This document shows, piece after piece, positions 1 to 7,634 of a stretch of DNA of 64,000 bases (positions are counted from its first letter, which is position 1; each line of letters opens with the position of its first letter). The notes under the pieces were generated by a model, which had not been told where the DNA came from, made no database searches, and was given only the letters and a program-made list of their open reading frames with translations. The translations under genes were made by a program, and so were the position numbers. Source of the DNA: Pseudomonas fulva (GTDB lineage: Bacteria > Pseudomonadota > Gammaproteobacteria > Pseudomonadales > Pseudomonadaceae); NCBI RefSeq assembly GCF_015680705.1, contig NZ_JADNYP010000009.1:1-64000 (forward strand). Reading direction: 5' to 3'.

Positions 1-29
1 GTGGGCGTCCATCATTCACAGCCAGAAAC

Positions 30-92
30 TCCGCTTCCTCGCCTGTCTTCACCTTGCCTGATCGCCGCTCGGCGACTTTTCGTACAAAGCCG
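30..92. repeat. Dispersed inverted-repeat element, half copy (copy A)
   Basis: This stretch matches one arm of an element found again at 38066-38217 and 52541-52670. Shared words include GCCTGT-TTC-CCTTGCCTGATCG, CGCTCGGCGA and TTTCGTACAAAGCC. Only the right arm is visible here. The left arm is either absent or diverged within the first 30 bases. Confidence 0.6.
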
Positions 93-117
93 AGGATTGA
101 TTAGCGTAGAACCGAAA

Positions 118-146
118 TTGACCGAGTAAGGATTATTCCTTACTAT
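118..146 (+). promoter_or_regulatory. Candidate promoter with operator palindrome for the prlF-yhaV operon
   Basis: A TTGACC -35-like hexamer (118-123) and a TACTAT -10-like hexamer (141-146) are separated by 17 nt. The spacer holds a perfect 8-bp inverted repeat, AGTAAGGA-TTAT-TCCTTACT (125-144). Toxin-antitoxin operons are usually autorepressed by the antitoxin binding such a palindrome, so this is the likely PrlF operator. The assignment is inference from position and symmetry. Confidence 0.6.
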
Positions 147-173
147 TCGCTCAGCATATCCGGGAGAACACTC

Positions 174-491
174 ATGCCTGCCATCCACGAAATCGCCACG
201 TTGACCTCGAAGGGGCAGGTCACACTGCCCAAATCCGTTCGCCAGCTACTGGGCATTGACAAAGGTGGCAAGATTGCATTCGACGTACGCGGGGGTGAAA
301 TCGTGGTCAGCCGCGTAGAAACCACCCACGAAGACCCTGCCATCGGTGCGTTCCTGGGGTTGCTGGAGGCTGATATCCGAGGCGGCCGCAACCTCACCAC
401 TCTGCCGGAAGACTTGGCCCAAACCATGCTCGCCAACGCAAAACACTCCGTAAACCTGGACGAAGATATCGATGGTGAGGTCGCGATCTGA
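174..491 (+). CDS. prlF: PrlF-family antitoxin (AbrB/SpoVT swapped-hairpin fold)
   Basis: This 105-aa protein has an N-terminal AbrB-type DNA-binding segment of about residues 5-50. It starts with the typical TSKGQVTLPKSVRQLLGI pattern. The acidic C-terminal half (about 60-105) would bind and neutralise the toxin. The ATG at 174 follows GGGAG with good spacing. The stop overlaps the next start by one base (ATGA at 489-493), so the pair is translationally coupled. PrlF with YhaV forms a type II toxin-antitoxin pair in which PrlF neutralises the RNase and represses the operon. The size, order and overlap fit that family well. Confidence 0.85.
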   Translation: MPAIHEIATLTSKGQVTLPKSVRQLLGIDKGGKIAFDVRGGEIVVSRVETTHEDPAIGAFLGLLEADIRGGRNLTTLPEDLAQTMLANAKHSVNLDEDIDGEVAI

Positions 492-952
492 TGCTGCGAC
501 ATGGCTGGACACTGTTGTTCCATGAAGGTATGACTTTACAGCTACGCAAATTGCAAGAAGCCGCCGCCCGAGCCGAGCAGAACGATCCGCAAGGTTTTGA
601 GAGCAACGCCAACGTCAAGCTGTTTCGGGCATTGAGCCATCTGATCATGGAGGCTGTGCCTGCCGACCCAGGCCGTGATGAGTTCCGCCAAGGCAACACG
701 CTGGGCACCGCCTACAGACATTGGCGCCGCGCAAAAATCGGCAGGCGCTTTCGGCTGTTCTTTCGCTACGACTCAAGGTCCAAGGTCATCGTCTATGCAT
801 GGGTCAACGACGAAAATACCCTACGGTCCGCAGGCAGCAAATCCGATCCCTACGCCGTATTCGAAAAGATGCTGGGCCGCGGTAACCCTCCTGATGACTG
901 GGATGCGCTGACGGCTGCGACGCGTAGCGACTGGGACGAGCCCAAAGCATAA
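491..952 (+). CDS. yhaV: YhaV-family toxin (RelE-like mRNA interferase)
   Basis: This 153-aa protein is the usual YhaV length. It begins with a Trp/His-rich segment and carries the family-typical YRHWRRAKIG block around residues 75-85. An FRLFFRY strand and a VYAWVNDENTLR block lie around 100-115, where the RelE-fold core and its basic active-site residues sit. YhaV cleaves mRNA and inhibits growth until bound by PrlF. It is encoded directly after prlF with an ATGA overlap. No truncation or frameshift is visible, so the system looks intact although it sits beside decayed genes. Confidence 0.85.
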   Translation: MLRHGWTLLFHEGMTLQLRKLQEAAARAEQNDPQGFESNANVKLFRALSHLIMEAVPADPGRDEFRQGNTLGTAYRHWRRAKIGRRFRLFFRYDSRSKVIVYAWVNDENTLRSAGSKSDPYAVFEKMLGRGNPPDDWDALTAATRSDWDEPKA

Positions 953-1348
953 GTTGCGCAAATGGGTGAGGGATTGCACGTTCTGCGCCAGCGCCGCCCC
1001 CGGTGCGTCCACTGTAATCCACTCTTAGCTGCTGTAAAAAAGGGGTACATCTGGGGGTACGAAACCAATTCCCCAATATCAGAAATGCTACCCGAATCAG
1101 GCTGCACAAGGCATCAGGCACAGGGCAACTCGTGGCGTGCGATCTGAAAGTAAAAGGCGGCCAGCAGAAGAACGCCAATCGCGAGAAGGCAGAGTTCATC
1201 GAGCCTGAGGAAACACCGTCAGAAGTTTCACACACCCACGATGCGGAAAATATCGATGAACTGCCAGATATCACATATGTAGCGACAAACCACTGCATAT
1301 GATCGCAAACCAAGGGCGCCAATTAGCACCCTTGATCACGGAGAGGAA
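953..1348. other. Gene-poor stretch with an unassigned open frame
   Basis: No convincing gene is present. A plus-strand frame is free of stops from 1018 to 1302. It would encode a polar, charged tail that includes KVKGGQQKNANREKAEF, but it has no ATG or ribosome-binding site. It may be the 3' remnant of a lost accessory gene. GGGGTAC-type G-rich repeats occur at 1039-1060. I do not recognise the family. Confidence 0.4.
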
Positions 1349-1540
1349 TCAGGCTCTCCCGTTCAACCGTTCGAAACCAGATTCGAGATCCTGGATCAGA
1401 TCCTGAACATCTTCCAGACCAATTTGCAGGCGCAATGCATAACCGCCTGACGGCCACTGGGTAGCGGTTCGATAATCGGCACAATTGAACGGGATGATCA
1501 AGCTTTCATAGCCTCCCCAGGAGAAACCCATCCCAAAGAT
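1349..1540 (-). pseudogene. 3' fragment of a cystathionine beta-lyase (metC-like) gene
   Basis: The last roughly 60 codons read like the C-terminus of MetC-type PLP-dependent lyases: FGMGFSWGGYESL, then PFNCADYRTA, then ALRLQIGLEDVQDLI and a final DLESGFERL. Full-length enzymes are about 390 aa and carry the PLP lysine far upstream, so this piece cannot be functional. Homology ends abruptly near 1540, where an MFS fragment begins on the opposite strand. That marks a deletion or recombination breakpoint. Confidence 0.8.
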
Positions 1541-1545
1541 TTGCC

Positions 1546-1845
1546 ATGCTCGCGACCCTGGTCTTCTTGTTGGGATATGTACTGATGTCCGCGAACGCGG
1601 GTTGCTTCGCGCTAGGCGCCGCCCACTACCCGACACCAATCCGGGCAACTGGAGTTAGCTGGGTCTTTGGCGTTGGCCGGGTTGGCGCAATCCTGGGAGC
1701 AGGCTCGGGTGCGATGATCATGACCTGGGGCTGGACGATCACGGATATCTTCGTTCTTCTTGCCGTCCCGGTGACGGCCGCAGCTACCGCCATCCATCTC
1801 AAACGAAGAAGGCATACAAAATCCTTAGCCACGGCGGTGCAGTAG
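1546..1845 (+). pseudogene. 3' fragment of an MFS transporter gene
   Basis: The 99 codons correspond to the last two or three transmembrane helices of an aromatic-acid/H+ symporter-type MFS protein. They include the conserved AHYPTPIRATGVSW and GVGRVGAILG blocks that normally lie before helix 11. A hydrophobic helix and a basic C-tail follow. Intact members have about 12 helices and more than 400 residues, so about three quarters of the gene is missing. The fragment abuts the metC-like fragment head to head at about 1541-1545. Confidence 0.75.
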
Positions 1846-1854
1846 CCTAGCCGA

Positions 1855-2070
1855 TAGGAACCCGATTGCTGCCGAGCAATTCCCCGTCCCAATGGGCGGG
1901 GACTTCTGCGGTACCCTCCCTTCGTCTCCCAAGTCCAGCCTTGCGAATGCACGAATATTCGTGACACCGGCTCGATCGGCGTACTCGCCGGAGCCGCATC
2001 CGACACAGCAGCACCTGGCTTGAGCCTGCCGATTACCGCGACGGGCGGTTGTCAACACCTGGCCTCTCGC
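1855..2070 (-). pseudogene. Remnant of IS200/IS605-type tnpB (OrfB) 3' end with terminal hairpin
   Basis: The minus strand encodes a degenerate C-terminal TnpB zinc-ribbon region: GNRQAQAR, CCCVGCGSGEYAD, then a VTNIRA block like the ADxxAAxNI motif. TnpB is an RNA-guided nuclease of IS200/IS605 elements. Here only about 60 codons remain. Just beyond it, 1882-1901 forms a GC-rich hairpin (CCCCG-CCC pairing with GGG-CGGGG, one bulge), as at the right end of these elements. No tnpA or left end is seen. Identification rests on short motifs. Confidence 0.6.
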
Positions 2071-2077
2071 TCCCGCC

Positions 2078-3628
2078 TCACACTCTGAACCGCACCAGAA
2101 TCCTGCTCTTGCCCACCAGACGATCCACGCTGACCGCCCCACTACCGTAACCGGAGTAGCTTTTCACCAAGCGCATGCCAAGGCCCGTGCCGCTGGGCTT
2201 GGGATAGTCGGCGGGGAAACCGTCGCCCTCGTCGGTGACGCTGATCAGGGCATGATCGGCTTCCTGCCTGACGCAGACATCGATGGTACCCTTGCCGTAT
2301 TTCAGGGCATTGGTGATCAGTTCGGAAATCACCAGGCCCAGGGGGGCCATTCGCTCGGGCGGGAGGGTCAGGTCATCGGTTTCCAGATTGATCTGCCGGT
2401 CCGCCAGGGCCTTGCCGATGTCGCCCAGCAACGAGCCCAGGTAGTCCGCTACCTTGACGTCCCGGGTCTCGGCATTCTGATAGAGGCGCTCATGCACGGT
2501 GGCAATGGTGACCACACGCCCGGCCGCCGTTCTGAGCTGTAGCTTGACGGCATCGTCTTCAGCCAGGTTGGCCTGCAGCAGGAGCAAGGTATTGACCAGG
2601 TGCAGGCTGTTCTTCACTCGGTGGTGGATTTCCACCAGGTATGAATCGCTCATGCTCAGCTGGTTGCTTTGCGTATTGATCAGACCCTGCAGTTCCTGCT
2701 CATGGCGGTGGCGTTCGGTGATATCACGCGAGACCGCGATCAGGCGCTGGGCCTGCCCCTGGGTCGCGGGAATCGGCGCCAGCAATACGTCCCACCATCT
2801 GAATTCCCCCTGGGTGGTCGGACAGTAGCTTTCAAAGCGTGTCGTCTCCCCCCGTGCCGCCTTGGCCAGCGCCTCGGCGACCAGCGGGCGTGCCTCCTCT
2901 GGCCAGAGCGTCGCCCAAGGGCGCCCGAGCACGTCCTCGGCGCAGGACACTTGCATCAGGCGCAAGCCGCTGTCGTTGAAGAACTCGATCAGGCCGTCCG
3001 TGGACATCACTTCCACGCAATCGGGGCTCGCATTCAGGACGCTTTCCGAATATGACAGCGGCGTCTGCACTTCGGTCTCGGCCGATAGGCGCTCCAGCGC
3101 CATCGAGATGACATTGGCGATGCCCTCCATGAACACTAGGTCGCTCTCCATGAAGTCGTCGCCATCGCTGCTGTCGGCCTCGAGCACGCCAAAGGGCGCC
3201 GAAACGCCGCGGATCGGGACATTTATCGCGCGCTGGATACCGTATTTCTTCATGAGCGCAGGCGTTCCGAAGCGCTGCTCCTCGCCCAGATGATTCGACA
3301 GCACCGGGCGATACGTCGCGATGGCGTAGCCGGCCGGGCTGGCCTGGTCGCCACCGATACGGACGCTGCCGATATCCGCTTCGTCCCAGCCGACGCCGTG
3401 GCTGATCACCAGGTCATCACCTTCCCCCACGGGCACCAGCACCTTGGCGAAACGCGTGGCCATGCCCTGGGCGACGACAGCGCAGGCCCTGTCCAGCAGA
3501 TCGTCGAGGTCATGACTCTTGAGCGAAGCCACTCCGAACTCGACGACCAGTTCGTGCTGGCGCCGGAGCCGGGCATGGGACCTCTGCAAGGCGGCGCGCA
3601 AGGTTTCATCGGGCGATCTTTGCTGCAT
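2078..3628 (-). CDS. Soluble hybrid-domain sensor histidine kinase (GAF-PAS-HisKA_2-HATPase)
   Basis: This 516-aa protein has no membrane segments, so it is a cytoplasmic sensor. A GAF domain spans about residues 25-180 and a PAS domain about 190-305, ending in the RDITERHRHEQEL linker. A HisKA_2 dimerisation segment has the phosphoacceptor at about H336 in EIHHRVKN. The HATPase_c domain (about 410-516) has its N-box at ELITNALKYG (N440) and the DEGDGFP G1 box. This architecture is typical of light, redox or stress kinases that signal to an unlinked regulator. No response regulator is adjacent. The ligand cannot be predicted. Confidence 0.85.
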   Translation of the reverse strand: MQQRSPDETLRAALQRSHARLRRQHELVVEFGVASLKSHDLDDLLDRACAVVAQGMATRFAKVLVPVGEGDDLVISHGVGWDEADIGSVRIGGDQASPAGYAIATYRPVLSNHLGEEQRFGTPALMKKYGIQRAINVPIRGVSAPFGVLEADSSDGDDFMESDLVFMEGIANVISMALERLSAETEVQTPLSYSESVLNASPDCVEVMSTDGLIEFFNDSGLRLMQVSCAEDVLGRPWATLWPEEARPLVAEALAKAARGETTRFESYCPTTQGEFRWWDVLLAPIPATQGQAQRLIAVSRDITERHRHEQELQGLINTQSNQLSMSDSYLVEIHHRVKNSLHLVNTLLLLQANLAEDDAVKLQLRTAAGRVVTIATVHERLYQNAETRDVKVADYLGSLLGDIGKALADRQINLETDDLTLPPERMAPLGLVISELITNALKYGKGTIDVCVRQEADHALISVTDEGDGFPADYPKPSGTGLGMRLVKSYSGYGSGAVSVDRLVGKSRILVRFRV

Positions 3629-3921
3629 CGGGCGTAATCCAGAGAATGTATGTCGGCGGGTGCGACTGCGCCCGTTTGCACTACAGCAAGGTGGCGAGAA
3701 TCCGGGACTCCGGTAAAACTCGATGTACCCCAGACTGTAGCTGCAAATCGCAACTTGGCACAGCGCAGCGCAGAGCAGAGCAGCCAGCCGTGAACTCTGT
3801 GTAGGCGCGGCGATTCTTATGACGCGATCGCTTCCCGATGTACCCGCTTGGGCATCAGCCTGCTCCAGTGCATCGATGCCGCGCTGGGCAAAGGGCGGCT
3901 CGACAAGATCGGCAACCCGCC

Positions 3922-4818
3922 TCAGGCGGCCTGGTCCGCGGCGAAGTCTGCCAGCGCCTGCTGGAACAGTTTCAAGGCCGGCGACATGAACTTGTCACGG
4001 TGATGGACTGCGTACAGCTGCCGCTTGTGCGACAGGTCACCTTTGTTCAGCACGACCAGCTGCCCCTGCGCCAGCAGATCGCTCACGACCCAATAGGAAA
4101 GACAGCTGATTCCAAGGCCTGCGGCAACCATGCGCTTGATAGCCTCGGAGCTGCCGATTTCGCGAGTATTGCTCCACTCGCCCAGCCGTGGCAGCAGGAA
4201 CCTCAGGACTTCCTCGGCCGTTCCGGAGCCGCTCTCGCGGATCAGCCAGGGCGCCTCCCGCAGATCATTCCACGTTACTGCGCCGTTATGCGCAAGTGGA
4301 TCGGATGCAGCCGCGATAACCAGCAATTCATCCTCGAACCATGGCTTTACGGTCAGTTCCGGCAAGTGACAGGGACCTTCGATCAAGGCCATGTCGATGG
4401 ACAGCTGGGCAGCCTGCCTGGCGACGTCCGCGCTGTTGCCCATCGAGACGTCGACGCGCAGGCCAGGCGTTCGCTGGCTCAAGCTCTCGGCCAGGCACGG
4501 CATGATGTAGTTCCCGATCGTGGTGCTGCAACCGATCCGCAGGCGCGTCACGGTATCGGTGCTCAAGAATGTTTCCTCGATTTGCGCGGCGGCTTCCAGC
4601 AACCGAACAGCCTGGGGGAAAAGCTTGCGTCCGTTATCGTTCAGCACGAGGCGCTTGCCCACCCGATCGAACAGCCGCACGTCCAGTGCGCGCTCCAACT
4701 CATGCAGCGCCGAACTGGTCGCCGATTGAGACAATGCCAGGAAAACGCTTGCGCTGGTCGTCGAGCCGCACTGGGCAATGGCTCGGAAAATATCCAGCTG
4801 GCGAAGGGTCAACTTCAT
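3922..4818 (-). CDS. LysR-family transcriptional regulator
   Basis: The winged helix-turn-helix occupies about residues 1-60 (MKLTLRQLDIFRAIA, then SQSATSSALHELE). A periplasmic-binding-type effector domain follows from about 85. I place the start at 4818 (MKLTLRQ) rather than at an ATG 33 nt upstream, because family members begin at this motif. The gene is divergent from the TehA/SLAC1-type transporter at 4926, with about 107 nt between starts. It most likely controls that transporter. The HTH resembles regulators of sulfur or anion metabolism, but the effector is not deducible. Confidence 0.85.
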   Translation of the reverse strand: MKLTLRQLDIFRAIAQCGSTTSASVFLALSQSATSSALHELERALDVRLFDRVGKRLVLNDNGRKLFPQAVRLLEAAAQIEETFLSTDTVTRLRIGCSTTIGNYIMPCLAESLSQRTPGLRVDVSMGNSADVARQAAQLSIDMALIEGPCHLPELTVKPWFEDELLVIAAASDPLAHNGAVTWNDLREAPWLIRESGSGTAEEVLRFLLPRLGEWSNTREIGSSEAIKRMVAAGLGISCLSYWVVSDLLAQGQLVVLNKGDLSHKRQLYAVHHRDKFMSPALKLFQQALADFAADQAA

Positions 4819-4925
4819 GGGGTTACCCGAAAAATAGGTATGAGGTATCAAAATTACCCGTTTCCCCCGCTAACGTCTGCTGCTTATGCTTTTTCGAACC
4901 ATCGATAGAACGTTCGGGAGACACC

Positions 4926-6119
4926 ATGCGCAACCTGAGCTTGGCCAACATCATCCAGGCAGGCCAACCCTTTGCGGCTCTTTCGAGCCCCAAGGAAGCG
5001 ATCAGGCAGTTCACGCCCAACTGGTTCGCCGTCACCATGGGTACCGGGATCCTAGCACTGGCTCTTGGCCAGCTTCCAGGACATGGCGTCGCTCTCATGC
5101 ACCTGGGGAAAGCGCTATGGCTGTTCAACAGCGTGCTTTTCGTGATCTTCACGCTGATGTATGCCGCCCGCTGGATCCTGTTCTTCAATGAAGCCAGGCA
5201 GATCTTCGGTCACTCCACCGTCTCCATGTTTTTCGGCACCATTCCCATGGGGCTGGCAACCATCATCAATGGCTTGGTGCAGTACGGCTTGCCCATGTGG
5301 GGAGCGTCGGTCATCGCTTGCGCTCACGTCCTCTGGTGGCTGGATGTCGCCATGGCGCTGGCATGCGGCGTGCTGATTCCGTTCATGATGTTCACCCGAC
5401 AACAGCACAGCATCGATCAGATGACGGCAGTATGGCTGCTTCCCGTCGTGGCCGCCGAAGTTGCCGCGGTGAGCGGTGGCGTCATCGCTGCGCACCTGGA
5501 TGATGCCAGCGCACAGTTTCACATGCTGATCACCAGTCAGGTGCTGTGGGCGTATTCGGTTCCGGTCGCGCTCAGCATCCTGGTCATCCTGGTGCTAAGG
5601 CTGGCGCTTCACAAACTGCCCCACGAAACCATGGCGGCTTCGACCTGGCTGGCACTTGGTCCTATCGGCACGGGCGCGCTGGGCATGCTGCTCATGGGAG
5701 CCGAAGCTCCGGTGATCTTCGCCGCGCAAGGCATGGCCGGTATCGGGGAGGTAATGGCGGGCGTAGGCATGCTCGTCGGCATTGTGTTCTGGGGGCTGGG
5801 TTTGTGGTGGATGTTGCTGACGACGCTCATCACCCTGCGCTATCTGCAAAGCGGCATCCCGTTCAACCTGGGTTGGTGGGGGTTCACCTTTCCACTTGGG
5901 GTGTACGCCGTGACAACGCTCAAACTGGGTACCCTGCTCCATCTGGCCGTGTTCCAGGGGCTGGGCGTCCTGCTTGTGATGCTGCTGGGAGGGCTGTGGC
6001 TGGCGATAGCGGCCAGAACGGCGGCGGGTGCCTATCGCGGCAACCTGTTCGTATCGCCTTGTCTTGCGACTTCCGATACGAAACAGGCCCTTTGCGCTCA
6101 GGCCGAGAATGCCAGCTAA
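4926..6119 (+). CDS. TDT/SLAC1-family transporter (TehA-like, possible sulfite or C4-dicarboxylate exporter)
   Basis: This 397-aa inner-membrane protein has about ten hydrophobic helices. The N-terminal segment FTPNWFAVTMGTGILA is the signature of the tellurite-resistance/dicarboxylate transporter family, which includes TehA, Mae1, Ssu1 and SLAC1. The start is ATG 4926, preceded by GGGAG at 4915-4919. An upstream extension of the frame runs antisense through the lysR gene and is not coding. The gene pairs with a divergent LysR regulator. Family members export sulfite, malate or other small anions, and the substrate here is unknown. Confidence 0.8.
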   Translation: MRNLSLANIIQAGQPFAALSSPKEAIRQFTPNWFAVTMGTGILALALGQLPGHGVALMHLGKALWLFNSVLFVIFTLMYAARWILFFNEARQIFGHSTVSMFFGTIPMGLATIINGLVQYGLPMWGASVIACAHVLWWLDVAMALACGVLIPFMMFTRQQHSIDQMTAVWLLPVVAAEVAAVSGGVIAAHLDDASAQFHMLITSQVLWAYSVPVALSILVILVLRLALHKLPHETMAASTWLALGPIGTGALGMLLMGAEAPVIFAAQGMAGIGEVMAGVGMLVGIVFWGLGLWWMLLTTLITLRYLQSGIPFNLGWWGFTFPLGVYAVTTLKLGTLLHLAVFQGLGVLLVMLLGGLWLAIAARTAAGAYRGNLFVSPCLATSDTKQALCAQAENAS

Positions 6120-6174
6120 ACCCGCCCGTACGATCCCGACATTCGATCCCGTGACTGCAAGGCGAGACGGCTGG

Positions 6175-6489
6175 TCATGGATTTTCCTCGACCCAGCGCC
6201 TGGCCTGCGCCATACCCGCCTGGCGTGCCGCTTCGATGTCCTCGTACAACTGGCTACCCAGGCGGGTCACGGGCAATCTCACTTTCCCATGCTCGACGAC
6301 TTCCAGTGCCACTGCCCAGCGAGGCGCGGACAATTCGCTGCCAACCCCCAACAGATGGACGAAAAGCTCGTAAGGCGCGATTGAAAGGCTGTACTTGTGC
6401 GCAATGCGCAAGGGCGCCTCTTGGCGGGATATTTCCTCGACATCGAAATACAGCTGTTCCGGCGCGGGTGTTCGTTCAAATGTCATCAT
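6175..6489 (-). CDS. Hypothetical protein, 104 aa
   Basis: This is a soluble, slightly acidic protein with no signal peptide and no motif I recognise. A strong GGAAGGAG ribosome-binding site precedes the tandem ATGATG start. It overlaps the end of the upstream small gene (6476-6694) by 14 nt in another frame, so the two are probably co-translated. Position and coding quality support a real gene. The function is unknown. Confidence 0.6.
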   Translation of the reverse strand: MMTFERTPAPEQLYFDVEEISRQEAPLRIAHKYSLSIAPYELFVHLLGVGSELSAPRWAVALEVVEHGKVRLPVTRLGSQLYEDIEAARQAGMAQARRWVEENP

Positions 6490-6694
6490 CGCTCCTTCCG
6501 GGCTTGATCTCTGCCGAACGCTGCCGTCGTGCCCGGCGCTGGGCGCTCCTTAGCGCGTCGACCAGAGCGTCGATCTGGGCATCATCGAAAACCAGCCTAT
6601 GCTCGGTGCCCTCCTGCTGCTGGCGTATGCAGACCTGGAAGCCACCGGATACGAATACCTCGACACCATATTCCAGCATCGTTTGATGTGTCAT
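6476..6694 (-). CDS. Hypothetical protein, 72 aa
   Basis: This is a small soluble protein with a central acidic helix (VFDDAQIDALVDALR) followed by an Arg-rich stretch (AQRRARRQR). Its start has a good GAGGAG site seven bases upstream. It is the first gene of a two-gene unit with 6175-6489. It lies 149 nt downstream of the DUF2149 gene and may or may not be part of that operon. No family is recognised. Confidence 0.6.
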   Translation of the reverse strand: MTHQTMLEYGVEVFVSGGFQVCIRQQQEGTEHRLVFDDAQIDALVDALRSAQRRARRQRSAEIKPGRSDDDI

Positions 6695-6843
6695 GAATGC
6701 TCCTCAAGCGTAATCGCAACCAAGAAGACCCGCACCGGCGCGCTCGTCATCCGCCGGTGCGGAGGAAAAAGCAGCTTTCGCGCTCCATCAGGCTTGCACG
6801 CATGTCTGGCCGCTCACACCGCCAACGCCCTCGCTATGGACCG

Positions 6844-7158
6844 TCATTGCGCAGCCTCGGGCACGTAGATCATCCGCCCATCGGTGAGCCGATAGGTCAC
6901 GCCAGCCTTGGCGCCCTGCCCTTCACCGATCTGGCCACTGGACTGATATTCCTTCAACTGCTGCCCATCCTTGACCAGCATGCGCATGTTCGCCTCGCCG
7001 GGATTCTCGATGACCATCACTTTTTCGGCGGAGAACGGGTTGAGCGGATTGCGCACGATGACCACGAGCAGAATGCCGATGATCACCAGGAACAGGTCGA
7101 TGAGGTTGACCATCGACAGGATCGGATCATCCGCATCGTCATGCTCGAGAAAGCGCAT
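6844..7158 (-). CDS. DUF2149 protein, ExbD-like partner of the CobN/TonB system
   Basis: This 104-aa protein has one N-terminal transmembrane helix (about 15-36) preceded by the DPILSMVNLIDLFLV motif, then a periplasmic domain. This is the topology of ExbD/TolR, with an Asp (D21) at the start of the helix. The start (ATG 7158) overlaps the stop of the ExbB-like gene as ATGA. DUF2149 proteins are found with MotA/TolQ/ExbB-like and CobN-like genes. It probably forms the second half of a dedicated proton-driven energiser for the TonB-dependent receptor at 11505-13466. Confidence 0.8.
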   Translation of the reverse strand: MRFLEHDDADDPILSMVNLIDLFLVIIGILLVVIVRNPLNPFSAEKVMVIENPGEANMRMLVKDGQQLKEYQSSGQIGEGQGAKAGVTYRLTDGRMIYVPEAAQ

Positions 7159-7634
7159 CAGCCGGCCTCCTGCATGCGTTCGATAACCCGCAGCTCTTGC
7201 AGCAGCCAACGGCGGCGGACGGTGAGGATGAAAAAGCTGATGCTGGCGGCGATCAGGGCCAGGATCACGGCGGAAAACGCCACGACCAGGTTGTCGGCAA
7301 TGCCTTGCGCGTCGTTTTTGGTCAGGGCCAGCAAGGCCGGTCCCATGGGGATCATGGTCGCGACCAGGCCGAGCATCGGTGCGCTTCGCGAGGTGATGCG
7401 CAACCATTCCAGACGGCGCATGATCCACAGTTCCAGGTCGTCGCTGGTACCGCCATGCAGCTGCTGGTACCGCAGCAGCGCAGGTCGATGGTGAGCCTTG
7501 CGGCGCTGTAGCGCTTCCACCACGAACGAGCCTAGCGCCACGCACGCATAGCCCAGCGCCACCAGGATCAGCAGCAGCACCGGCAACAGGAAAAGACGAG
7601 TGAGTTCGTAGAGACTGGTTTCCAATGCGTTCAT
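7158..7634 (-). CDS. MotA/TolQ/ExbB-family proton channel subunit
   Basis: This 158-aa protein has three predicted membrane helices: about 13-37, 85-110 around SAPMLGLVATMIPMG, and 118-140. They match the ExbB/TolQ fold, including the GLxxTxxPMG loop typical of the family. I use ATG 7634 (MNALETSLYEL) because it overlaps the cobN-like stop as ATGA. The longer frame has no support. It should convert proton-motive force, together with the DUF2149 protein, into energy for outer-membrane transport. Confidence 0.8.
   Translation of the reverse strand: MNALETSLYELTRLFLLPVLLLILVALGYACVALGSFVVEALQRRKAHHRPALLRYQQLHGGTSDDLELWIMRRLEWLRITSRSAPMLGLVATMIPMGPALLALTKNDAQGIADNLVVAFSAVILALIAASISFFILTVRRRWLLQELRVIERMQEAG

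Noticed and set aside
3629..3921. Plus-strand stretch near 3838-3920 that reads like a gene fragment (GISLLQCIDAALGKG).
   Set aside because: Only about 30 codons, no start or ribosome-binding site, and I could not link it to a family.
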